This document shows, piece by piece, positions 1 to 11,800 of a stretch of 64,000 nucleotides of DNA (position 1 is its first letter; each line of letters starts with the position of its first letter). A program made the translations under genes and the position numbers. The stretch is taken from assembly GCA_013397455.1 (NCBI GenBank), contig VYZB01000735.1:217528-281527 (forward strand). Reading direction: 5' to 3'. The notes under the pieces are model-generated. The model was not told the origin of the DNA, did not search any database, and worked only from the letters and a program-made list of their open reading frames with translations. This stretch comes from Crotophaga sulcirostris. Its lineage: Eukaryota; Chordata; Aves; Cuculiformes; Crotophagidae.

Positions 1-3000
1 CCAAAGCCAGGGCTCAAGTGGTGCTGGATGTGCAGTGTGTGTCAGCCCCGATTCTTCCTGCCTCTCGGGTCTGTTTACTTCCTCAGCATTCCCTGCAAAA
101 CCTTCACATGTCTGAGCACGGGGCTGCTCGCACCGAATGTGGGTTTATATCTTATTTGAATTTTGCAGCCTAAGGTGCAACTGTACTTCTTCCCTTGCAC
201 TTTGGTTTGATTTCTCCTGAGGAAACATTTTTACGTTTCGGTTCAAGATGTGGTCGGTAAGGACCTTGCTGCTCTACCAGTTTTGTAGATGAATCCCCTT
301 GGCGTGAGGATCTGGCCCCAGGGACAGGGGCAGTGCAATTCTGTGCTGCTACAAAAGAAAAGGAAGATAAATGAAGTAAATAACCACACTCTCAAGCAAA
401 TAAAACTGGGGGGGGAGCTGGTGGAGTTGTCCTAATAACAAATTTTTACACTTTGGGAAGGAGGTAATATTATCAGATTTGTCCAACAGTTCCTGATTCA
501 ACCCTGGGTTTCAAACCAGTTTAAAGCCCTTGTGCTGCCTGGGGTTGCTATTCTGGTCGCTCTCCCACTCGTGGAACTCTGTCCTGCTTTGATGTCAACC
601 CTGTCCTCATGCATATTCCTTTTCATTCCTCCACCTACTTTTGTAGAGAATGCTCCCTTCATTTCTTCCTGCTTATTTTCCTTCAGCGTAGCCCTTTTAT
701 TTAGACATGTGTTCTAAACATTCTTCCATTTGAGCTCTTGATTTCCCTTTTTCTCCTTTTTCCACCCTGTCACCCTGTTGTTTTATTATGGCCCTTGATT
801 TCTGTGCGTGGCACAGCCTTTCTGTTTCTGGTATGGGTATCGACTTATCGTATCTTTTAGTGGCATCCCTTGGTATTATGTATTTATATGTAGCCTTTTG
901 AGAAGCAATCTCCTTAATTTGATATCTTTAATCATTCTTTCTCTGTTGTCTCTTTGAGGTTTCTCTAGAAGCAAACCAATAGCTCTGACTGAAATTTAGC
1001 AGAAGAGAATTATCTCACTTTAAAGCAATGGACAGTGGGAGCCTCGGTCACTGTGAGTGGTTACTGAACAAACTGGGATGTTTTTTCCAACTTGACAGAT
1101 TTTTGCATAGCAGTAGAAAGTGTTAATAGGCTGAAAGGCACATTTATCCTGCATATACGTAAGTCACTTTGCTCTGCTTTTAACCCAGCACTCCTGGCAG
1201 CAGTGTTGACTGGGAGTTCACCGGAGATACTCAGAGCATTGGCCCCATCCTGCCCTGCTCTCTGGTTGTTCACTTAGATTTGTCATCTTGGTGTGGAGTC
1301 ATGGGGACAGGGAGGGGTGGTTGCCCAAAGATCTTGCTTTGAGAGCGTAGCATTCCTTTACACTATTGCATCGAGTTCACTTATGATATTTATGGGGAGA
1401 AAAAGGACTGAAGAAAAGAAAACCGAGGATTTGAAATTCGTTTCCTGTTTAATACCTTTGATCATGGAAAAAACAGTTTTTGTGCTGGTACACTGCACAG
1501 TGTTTGATGTGAAATGAAAAATCCACAATGAGTTGGTTAAAAGCCTTGCAGTAATCAAGGAAGAAGAATTATTAATTCTCTGAAGGGGGCCGTGCTGCAG
1601 ATGACCTACTTTACAGCTGTAGTGTGTCTCATGGCTGCATTGGTACCACGATATGAGGAATCTTAATGTACATGACACACACACAAAAAAGCCATCCATG
1701 TGGCCAAAATGCTGGGCATTTGTGAAAATATTTCTTCATAACAGTGTAAACCTGTAAATTTACAAATGCTGTGAGTAGAGCTGTCGCAGAGGTGCAGAGT
1801 TGGTAAGTGTGTGCTGTATCCCTGCTCTCAGGCTTGCATCTCTACCCGCTGCCTCTTCCTCTGCCTTGGGTGCCTTAGGAAATAGTAATGATGAGTTCTT
1901 ATTCTTTCCCCAAAAGTCAGAGGACGCAGAAGGCTCTTGTGAAGTGATGCTGTCTGACTTCTCACTGGGAAGGTTAAATCTCCTGATTTTCTTACCTGCT
2001 TATTTTTAGAACAAGCGGAATGGGAGAAGGTGAGGGAGTGCAGTGATTTGTGTGCTGCTCTTATCTGAGTTGACAGTATATAAATGCTTCTGAGTTGGAG
2101 ATTTGATTCCCCCACTGGTAACTGGAGTGGGTGGTTTCTGTTACACTGCTGACACTTTGTACCTGGTCTGGTAGGATGATGGGATCAGAACCTGATGCCC
2201 AGGGGATGTGCTGAACATCGAAGGCTGCAGCTGGTGTAATTGTTCTATATAAGTTATAGACTAAAATGTCACTGCTGTATATGCATTGGCAACCAATATG
2301 CTGCATTTGGCCCTTTTTTAGGTGTGTAAGTAGCTCATTGTTACTGCATTTTGTTTCCAACTGCCCATATGCTTCTGCTGCCTTGCACTGCCCCAGTCTT
2401 TGTTTTGCTGCAGCATGGATTCAGGTCAGCCAGGAGGAAGGCAACAGTGCTTCTGCTCTCCAGGTCATCCATCTGATCCCTCCAGCTGGTTTTTCCTAGA
2501 GATAAATCACAGCCCTTTGAAAAAAAGGTACTGGGGGAGGTCGGTGGCACAAAACTGTTAGGCAGAGCATTAAAACTGTGATAAGAATTATAGAACCTTG
2601 CTTTTAGTATTTTACAGGACCTCACCACTTGCAGGTAGGTCCTGCCACCTTCTGAAGCCCATTTCACATGCAGCTCATCAGTAAAGGTGAGTGTAGCTGG
2701 CTTCGCAGCAAAAAGGAATGCTCTCAGCCATAAAATTGCTTGGTTTGTTGGAACTGAGTGCCTGAAGCCCAAGATTCAATAGCATCAGCACAGAATTATG
2801 CAAGAAAATAAAGGAGAAGAGTGGGGTTAGGGTTGTTGGGAAGCAACTCTTCCAGCCTGGAGTGTGGGAGGCAGCAGTGTGACGTGGTTTCATGTAGGAA
2901 TGGCAGTTTTGGAGTACAGTGTTCAGCTGTAATAAGGAAAATTCCTTATTAGTGACATAGTGATGAAACAAATCACTAGTGAAATGGTGAAGAAAGCTAG

Positions 3001-4171
3001 ATAATAGGTCTGTAATTTAAATATGACCAATGGATAATGGGTCATGAAACTGGGAACTGATGATCTGTCACCCCAAATATGCATGTGTAGTGTGTAAATT
3101 TAATGTTTGTTTTCCAGCGATGTATTTATTCCTTTTAAAAGTGTATAGAGAAATGGTCTCACTAGAGCGTGGTTTTCAGAATGAGCAGATTTGGGTCCCA
3201 GTTCCAGCTCTGTCACTGCCTGCCAGAATTTCAGGCAGTGCATTAGATAAGATTTCTTATCTCAGTGTGTTACTTATTCACCCGCCAGAGTTTCCTGAGA
3301 GCATCTTTGCTGCTGTTGAGTTTATACAGAAAGCATCTCATGAACTTCACGGCGTGTTTGTTTTGAAGCCGTACCATCCTTCTATCAGATTTGGAACAGC
3401 GTTGCCGTAGCTTGAGATCCAGGGCAGAAAATGTTGACAGCATTCCTTAACTCTCGTATTTATTATCCCCCCCTAAATATTTTGAAGCTGAAGTCGTTAA
3501 TGTTCGCTGGAATGCGGAACAGCCGGGCGAGTGCTGCAGTAGATCCCAAAAACATCTTGATTAAATTAGAGGGGAGGTGGAGGGGAGGAGGGCTGGAACA
3601 AAGGGGCTGTTGAGAAGCTGGCACAGCGTGCTGGGAATTTATGTTCCAGAGAGGGGTGGCAGCAACCTACAGCTCTGCACATGGTGCCTGTACACCCTGC
3701 TGTAACAAAGGGGTATGTGTGCATGTGTGAGCCTGTATGTAGATGCGTGTGCACGCACGTGTAGGGCACCTTCTTTAATGTTTTGGGCTGAAGCAAAAGC
3801 TTGAGAAAGGCAGCTTGCAAAAAAAAACCAAAACACTGAGGTTGCAGTTAGTGGGCCACAGTTAGTGTTGTCACCTTGCTGAAATAACCTCCTTGTTCTC
3901 TCTAATTTTCTTGATTTGCAGAGAAAAGTGAGTCTGTTTGTCACTGATCAACCCAGGTGAGGTGGTGCTGGCCTTGCTCTCCCGTTCTTCAGCCTCTGTG
4001 TGTGGTGGGGTCCCGTGCTGTGCTGTCATCCCAGAGTGTTCGTAGTGAACTAAATAATTGTCCAGATCAAGAGATGTGATAAGAAGGAGACCAGGTTTGT
4101 GGGGACACCCCCCGCCTCCCGCCCACACACAGTTCATTATTGGAGGCATTTAGACAGTGCTGCACAAGGTC

Positions 4172-4204
4172 TTTGGTTATTACCAGGGACAGGTAATAAC
4201 CAAA
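4172..4204. repeat. Perfect 13-bp inverted repeat (hairpin)
   Basis: The left arm TTTGGTTATTACC (4172-4184) is the exact reverse complement of the right arm GGTAATAACCAAA (4192-4204), with a 7-nt loop AGGGACA. It lies in intron 3. A perfect 13-bp stem with a short loop is not expected by chance in 64 kb. No transposon ends or target-site duplication were recognised around it, so its origin is unknown. Confidence 0.85.
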
Positions 4205-7200
4205 TTTATCAGATTTTCTTCTGCTTCTATTCATTGCTTTTTCCTGGAAGATTGTTTGCAAAATTAATCATTCTGAACTCTGTCTGCCTTGGGAAAATGT
4301 AGTAAAGAATTGGATGTTGAAATAGGAATTGATGCCTGGAGATGTTCGTAGGTGCAGAGATGATGATGTTGTTTTTCCTTAGTGTGCATTTCATTCATCA
4401 TTCCACGCCATGTTCTAGCATGATCTTGGAATCTCTTATGCCTTTGTGACAATGGTTAATATCAGCAGCCTTTAATCCAGATGCACTTTGAACTCATGGC
4501 ACCTCAGAACAGTTCTCTGTGCATCAGGTCCACCATCCTCGAGCCACAATTCTTTTGCTGATATTTGATGCATTTTTCTTTTGACTTTTGCAAGCAAACC
4601 ATTCTGATTCCTCCAATATATTTTCATTTATCAGACTCAATTAGCTCAACGTTTTTCTCCTAAACCTTTTTTTTTTTTTGTGGAATCAGTACTGAGGGCA
4701 GCCTTAAATTAGCGATGTTCATTGCATAGCTCTTATTTTCATGACACCTATGATCTATCTTACCTTCATCTTAATGTAAGGCTTTTTCCAGTCCAGCAGT
4801 CTAGTGGTTTCTTTCTTGAGAGCTGACTTGGAAGCACAAAGAGTTTTGTGTTTTGACAATTTGGCACTTATACTTCTTTTCTTCTTCAACCTGAATATGC
4901 ATGAAAATATTCATTTTAATCTATTTCGCATAATTGATGCTTCAGCAGTTTGTACAGTGAATGAGCAATTTTATGCACGAAATAAGCAAATGGGCTGAAA
5001 AGAGCAGGGTGAAAGGCAGATGATTGGGCCAGGCCAGGCAGTTTAAGCAGCACAGTGAAGCGTAATGCTGAAAAGCTCCTTCTGTGTGAGAAGTTCAGTG
5101 CTCAGGGCGTTGAGAACAGACCCAGCCAGTCACTTCCATTCATCATCTCCACTGTTGAGCAAAAGGCAGTCATAAAACCTTTGCGACCTGTATCGCTGCA
5201 GTGATGAGCAGCAGCTTCAGCTTGTTTTGTGCTTTCAGAGGTGGAAAACTGTAGATGTTACTTCTGCACGCTCTCTTGGAGATTGGGAATCACCAACTTT
5301 TTTCTTGTCCTTAAATTCAAGGCTCCTCAGGAAAGGGTGGGTGCTCTGCTCAGTGATTGTGTCAGACCCTTGTTTTTCCAGAGGCACATCTGGGCACCTG
5401 GGGAGCGGGTTGAGGGTGCTGGGGCTGGAGTGCATGAAAGGGCAAAGGACCTGACCTTGGGTGCTTCTGCATGTGTGTCCCATTGCACTGCTGGCAGCAC
5501 GGTGCAAGGCTGGTCTGTGCGGTCACAACATACATCAACAGTCTGTAATTAAACGTCTGTCATCCCAAAACACTGTAAACTCTGAGTGCTGCTGATCTGG
5601 ATAATTTAAAATTAAATCACATTATCTTTTGCTTTTTGCTTTTTAATTTATTGTTTGGTTTTTTTTCTTCTTATGGTTCAATCGCTGTCTTGACTCTTAG
5701 GCAGAAATGCTGATTTCAGTGTGGATTTGTCTACATTACCCTTTTTCTTTTCCTGAACATTGTAGGCATAAACAATCTTGAACCTGTCCAATTTGCTTGA
5801 CCGAGTAGATATCATACACCTCTAACATGCAGAGCATGAAGGCTCGCTCAGGCAAACCCTACCTTAGTAGGCAGTGAATGAGTAAAAACTGTAAATTGCT
5901 ATTTGTCAACTGTTGTGATGAAAATCAAGTTCTGTGTTACATGTAGTTACATGTAGATGCATTTGAACTTAGTAATTAGTGGGAAAATGTGGAGAAAACA
6001 TAGTTACAAGATAATGAGTGTTTAAGACTGCCTTTTTTTTGTGAATAGGAAATGTGTGGAGGGACAAGGTGTCTACTCTCTTGCTTGGCTTCTCCTTACC
6101 CCTGGAGTTTTTCCCTATCCTTTCTGGAGCTGCTGGTAGGATTCCTTCCCTTCCACCAGACTGAGAGAAACATTTTGTCCAGTGGCTGACAAAGGCAGCT
6201 CTGTTTTATACTTCTCTCCCCAGCCCCATTTCCCCTTATTTTTGGTACCCAGCTTACAAGACTGGCTCAAAAGCCCCTTCCACCATAACGGGCTGTACCA
6301 CACTTCATGTAAGGATAATAGGCAATGATTTCTTAAGTTTGGAGGTTTTGAGGGAGCTTTCCCCTTCAGTTGTGTGTTTGGCCCAGTATATAGCTTTATA
6401 AATAGTTGATGATTGATCTCTCCTGTTTCCCTTTCTCTCCCTTCTTTTCACCTCAAAGCGTGTGTCGTGTGATGCTCTGAACCCACCTGCTTTGCTGTTT
6501 GTGTAGAACATGGCAATCTCGACCGCTTGCTAAGAGGCAGGGGTTGATAACCAGCTCCCCATCAGAATGGGTATGGATTTTCCTGGAATTTCAAAGGCAT
6601 TATCAGGTGTGATAACACATGCCACAGAACAAGGCTGAAGCAGTCAGTTAAAATCATTTCAGCAGCCTGTTGGGGTGAACAGTGTAACAATCAGGACACC
6701 GCTTCTTGGAGTCTCCAACAGCGAAGAGCAGAAACATCTGTTTGGGTCTAACTATAGATATTGGCTTTAATCTCTTCCAGTGACTCTAGGCTGAAAGATG
6801 TAAATTGTGTTATAAATACAGAGATTTTTCTGGATCATTTCATATTCCTGCTACAGAAAAAGGGGATTTCTTAAGGTTTGTGTGAACTGGAGGTGTCAAG
6901 ACTGGAGCGTGTGGCTGCACCTGTGCTTTGCTCTGCAGGGTGTGTCAGCCTGCTCCGTGCTCTGCATGATGGGTCTGGGTTTCTTGATTTTTCTCAGGGA
7001 AGCTCTTCAGAATGCAAGCAGTGACAGTTTTAGCATGAAATCCTGTCTTTTAATGAAGTGAAGATGAATGGTACCATCGAACTCATTAAGGAAGACGGTC
7101 GCTTCACCCTTCTTTGCATGCGGAACTGCCTCTTCAAAGAGGGCTTTGCATACAAAAGTGCCACCCATTGGTAATTATGGATGCACATCGTTGGACGTTC

Positions 7201-8207
7201 CAGTGTATTTATTAGAAAGCCAGAAGTTAATCTGTTCCTGTGCTAGCTAAAGCCAGATGTTTGCTGGCATCAGCTCTCCATGCAGTAGTTGGGTCCAATT
7301 GCGATGTGGAAGTGCTGGCTGCCTGTTACCTAGCAGGGAGTTTAAATAAGTAAATATATTTTTACAATCGGACGCTTGGCTGCAGGCTAGTTCAGCTGTC
7401 AGCTGGTTTGACAACCAGTCATCTCATTCTGCACCTTTTTTTTTTTTTTAATACTACTGTTCTAGTGAGGGAAACAAGTTCTTGAGTCAGAGCCGTAGGT
7501 TCAACTTGGCAGCTCAGTAACACAAATGTCCCCACAGGACAGTGATTTCTATTGATGTGGTTAAATTGTATTGCAGGCCTTGTAGGTTAACAAAAAAAAA
7601 AAAAGCTGGTTCCTTTGTCTGTTGAGGTAAATCTCATATTGATTTAAAATAAATGGAAATGGGAACGTATGCATGCAAAGCCCCCCAAGAGTAATTTTTT
7701 TGTTGATGTGGTTATTTTTGTAGCTTTGGGGATGAAACACACAAGTGAAGGGGTGTTTGCCAGAGGAAGCTGGACGGTGTAGGAGGCTGTTGTGGGAGTT
7801 GTGGCAGAAGAGGTAAACTTGTGGTAAATCTCAGGGAGGCTCCAAGGAGAGATGGTCTATCTGAAAGTAAATGCCACCTTTTTTTTTTTTTTAAACTCTT
7901 GAGTGGCTTTATGCAAAACTAGAAAAATAAGTACATCAACACTGTGCCCAGAAATAGACTGCAGGCTCTGGGTTGCCAGCACAAACTCTGACTGGGTTAA
8001 AGCATCTCCTCCAGTACTAACAGGCAAAAAGACCTGCTGTCAGGAGGTCTCCCTGCAACTCCAGACTCCTCTGTGACAGATGCTGCTGCTTCAACAAAGC
8101 CAGTTCCACTCTGGTGTCCCAAAGCATCCAGGAGCGACTGTTGCCCCTGTGAATCTTTAATAATCTCTGTGCAAGGCTTATCAAGTGAGAGCTGGCAGAC
8201 ACTGCAG

Positions 8208-8412
8208 TGAGGTTTCCTGTGAGGGTGGGGAGGCCCTGGCCCAGGTTGTCCAGAGCAGTGGTGGCTGCCCCATCCCTGGAGGTGTTGAAGGCCAGGTTGG
8301 ATGGGGCTTGGAGCCCCCTGATCCAGTGGGAGGTGTCCCTGCCCATGGCAGGGGAGTGGAACTGGATGGGCTTTGAGGTCCCTTCCAACTCACACCATTT
8401 CATGATTCTGTG
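8208..8412 (+). mobile_element. CR1 LINE 3' fragment
   Basis: This is a 5'-truncated CR1 tail in sense orientation: the conserved GAGGCCCTGGCCCAGG, GGTGTTGAAGGCCAGGTTGG and GTCCCTTCCAACTC blocks run to a terminal CATGATTCTGTG. It sits about 400 bp upstream of exon 4. The left edge is fuzzy because the element has decayed. Confidence 0.9.
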
Positions 8413-8813
8413 TTCAATAAAGGAAGTTTATTCCTGGTGGCTTTCTTATCCTGCATTTCTCCAGCTTCCATACCAAGCTGTTCTATATCCATAGTCTTGC
8501 TTGATCCTTCTAAAATGGACAAATCTATGTGTTTCCTTGATGGTCATGTTAAAACTCCCATGTTCTCTGGAAATGTCCCTGCCTTCACACTCTGAGGTTT
8601 TTCTAACTCTGTGTGTGTGTGTAACATTTCAGTTTATTAATAGTTTGTGCAGCTTGCCCATGAATGGCTCTGGGCTGAGCAGTTACTGGATTTGCTGGCA
8701 TAAATAGCAGTGCTTAATTGAACCTAAATTATTTGGAGATGCGGAGCATGCTCACTTCCTCCGCCTTTTTACCATCTTCCCCAATTAACTTTCATTTCTC
8801 TGTTTTGTTGCAG

Positions 8814-8876
8814 AGCAAGGAAGTGGGATTGCAGCTCCAGGAAGACTTGATGAAGGTCTTGAATGAACTCTACACG
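8814..8876 (+). CDS. SRGAP2: SRGAP2 exon 4
   Basis: 63 nt, phase 0 to 0, 21 codons (about residues 142-162) reading SKEVGLQLQ...NELYT. Acceptor TTGTTGCAG|AGC and donor ACG|GTAAAT. It lies in the helical F-BAR core. It matches human SRGAP2 except for conservative changes (such as L for Q after SKEVG and T for S at the end). Confidence 0.96.
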
Positions 8877-11800
8877 GTAAATCAAACTGACTTCTTGGCA
8901 TCTTTTGAGGCAGAAGGAAGAAGTGTTTGACTTCTCCCAGCCTGCTGTTACAGCAAGGACTAAGCACCAAGACTGATAAATGTCTGCAGTCTTTGCAGTG
9001 GGAGGCAGCTTGTGTTTGCCAGTCTACAGAGCACCATAAATCTTACTTTTTCACTCTGTCCTTATATTATTTCAGCTTTCTAAGTGCTGGTTCTGCTTTT
9101 CAAAGCTCTCACCTTACTGCATGCCTGCTGCTAGCTGCAGCACTGGTTTGAAAGAGTGAGAGAGGTTAGAATTATCTCAGAATACACTGAAAATCTTCAG
9201 GCTGTGGTTTTGTGTGGTCTGAGCATCTGCAGGGGGTCCGCATGTGTTTATTTTGTTCCTCAACTCTCCCAGCAAAACAGGTCCCTTAACAGAAATAGTC
9301 TTCCATCTGTACTTTCTGCTTCTCAGTAAATCCATTGGAGACACCAAGAGGGAGGCACTGCCTCGGGAAGGAGAAGGAATGTGTTTATAAAAGTTCACTT
9401 GCTGCTTGGGGACTTTTCTCTGCACAGACATGAATGGAGAAGCCTGTTGTTAGATTAAATTTTTGCTTTCTGCAGCTGTTAGTCAGCTAGTTCTCTTTTA
9501 AAAGCGGAACCTACACATAGTTTTCTTGCTCAAGAGGTCTTTTCTTTCACCCTTCCTAATGATACACTGGGTCAGTACAGCGAGGTATGTGTTCTTTCCT
9601 TCATTCTTTCGAATGATCCAGGGATGTTGCTCAAGCCATGACATATCAACCTTATGCTGAAATCCGGTGTTAATGCTGGATTATGAGGGGTTCCCTGGAA
9701 TTTCCCATATCAGCATGTTGTATAGAAGGGAATTGTTTCATTAGAGCATCAAAACGCAATGTTTGGGCTGATCTTTTAGGTAAAAAGGGAGCTTAAGGCT
9801 AAGGCAAAAGGCATTGTGCACCAGCATTCTTGCTGCTGCTGTGGCAGTTGAAGAGGTGAGGCTGTAAGTCCCATTTTATCATTTTCCTCCTTTTCTGTGT
9901 TAGTGTTTAGCATTGCTGAGTGTTTTCTGCGGGCGCAGAAGAGTTTGTGTTCCTAGACAGGAGAACCAGGGATGAGCAGGACAGTGGAAGTTTGAAGGCA
10001 CTTTGAAGCTGACCTGTGGTTCGGTGTTCTGTCACTGTAGTTGTTAGTGCAGCCTTGGTTTATGATAGTCTGAGCAAACTGTGTTGTGCTCGTGTTCCTG
10101 AAAGGCAGACAATTCACCCCGGGTGTGAAGGTGGCTTTGTAAATGTAGCAGTGCCCGTCATCAGCGCTGCCTGCTCTAGAAATGGATTTTTATTTGAGGG
10201 CACAGTCTGATTCAACTTTTGAGTCATGTCCTTGGATGGGATCCGAGGGAAGGATGTGGATCTGTCTCTAAACACAGACTTTTAGGAACGGAGATTTATT
10301 TCTAATCCAAGTTCCCACGGCACTGGAGTTGATCGTGTGGCTGGTTACTGGAGCTTGCATAGCCCTGTGTAGTCATTTCTGCACACCAGGCTCTGACACA
10401 TCTTCGAGCCAGATTCCAAGTCCTGATAATTTCTGTCGCTGAAAGATCTTCCAGAATTCAGCCTTTGTTAAACAAAGTGATGCAGATTATTCCCTTTTTT
10501 TTTAATGTCAGTGCTAGAAACTTGAAATCTATTCATCCCTTCTGCTGTTAAATTTTAAACTGTTCCTTCATGAGAAAATTTCTTTTCCTTTGAAAAAGCC
10601 ACTGCTGCTGATCACATGAAAAGGTATTTCTTGCTGGACTCAGTTTAATCCCTGGTGGAATTGCTTTTACTGGTACTTCTAGAAATACTCAGCAAACAAG
10701 AGGTGCAAGTTATAAAAGGATTGGCAGTCCCTACTTAAGGGCAAAAGGGATGTGCATGAAAATGGGCAAAGCCTTTGGTTTCCCTACACAGATAAAATAT
10801 AGGGGATTGTTATCACCTCTACGTTTTGTCCTGAGTTGGCAGCCCTTGGCTGTGCTGTTCCCTCTGCAGTGACCCCGCTGCGGAACGCGGGGCAGGCAGA
10901 GCTGGTGGCTGCCAGGGCGGCACTGTCAGCACGATGAAAATCATTAAAATTGTGATTTCTCTTTCTGCTTCTCTTGCTTTCTGCCAGTTCCACTTTCAGT
11001 GATAGACGAAAAGAAACTACTTTGCATCCATTATTATAAATGCCTGCTTTATAGTCTAAGCATATGCAGGAGCTGAAAGTGTGTGCGTAAATTATTCAGA
11101 AAGTCTCTCTTCAGTACTGGCTGCGTTCACATTCTTTCATGTTTAAATACAGCATCTCTTTGTATCTGGGAACCTTTGCTGAGCACTGCATCAAGAGAGA
11201 GCACGCATCCTACTTACGTAAAATTATGTTATGGTTCACTCTGAGGTGAAATAGGTATAAATGGGTTTTTATCTGAAATAAATCAAATTATTTGCAAGCG
11301 GCGTCTGTATTAATGCTGGAACAACACTATCGCAGTGTCTGTGCAACTCTGCATCTTTTTGGCCCCCTATCACAATTATAATAATGTTTACTTTGGTGTG
11401 TGAATTGAATTGCTTTGCACTCGTGGATTAAAAAAAGCTCATTTATATGTTATGTTCTTTGCTTTTTGGTTCCGTTTTCTTAATACCAAGCTGAACACAC
11501 ATATCCTGTGGAACAAATGGGGATTTTTTTGTGACTTTGGAGGATATTTATTTATACGGACTTACAAAAATGTGCTATAATAAAAGTTGTCCATATAGCA
11601 CAGAATCTCCCCGAGCTAATGAACCACACTCTTTTATTAATATTTTTATTACCTAAGGTGAACAGAAGTACTTTTACATGTCAAATTTGATTTAAACAAA
11701 TCCAGCCTGAGTTGCTTTTGCAGCCGTTGTGTTCAGACTATCGATTTGCATACTGTTCCCTGAGACCTGTGATGTTTAAAGCACTGATTCATCCAGATGA

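Larger units (their letters stand above)
1..8813 (+). other. SRGAP2: Intron 3 of SRGAP2 (3' part)
   Basis: I found no exon here: the residues that should precede exon 4 (ending GRLFKK) are not encoded in any + frame. The stretch is ordinary intron with T-rich and A-rich runs (for example 4668-4679, 7436-7449, 7590-7605, 7878-7892), an imperfect TG/CA-rich alternating tract near 3712-3763, a perfect hairpin at 4172-4204 and one CR1 tail near 8208-8412. A short direct repeat GTTACATGTA x2 lies at 5937-5956. The acceptor is TTTTGTTGCAG ending at 8813. Confidence 0.8.

Noticed and set aside
2822..2838. Telomere-like GGGGTTAGGGTT
   Set aside because: Only two partial units; below what would indicate an interstitial telomeric array.
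1..8813. Possible exon 3 of SRGAP2 upstream of exon 4
   Set aside because: I looked for the residues that precede exon 4 (ending GRLFKK) with a donor site and did not find them; exon 3 should lie left of the window.
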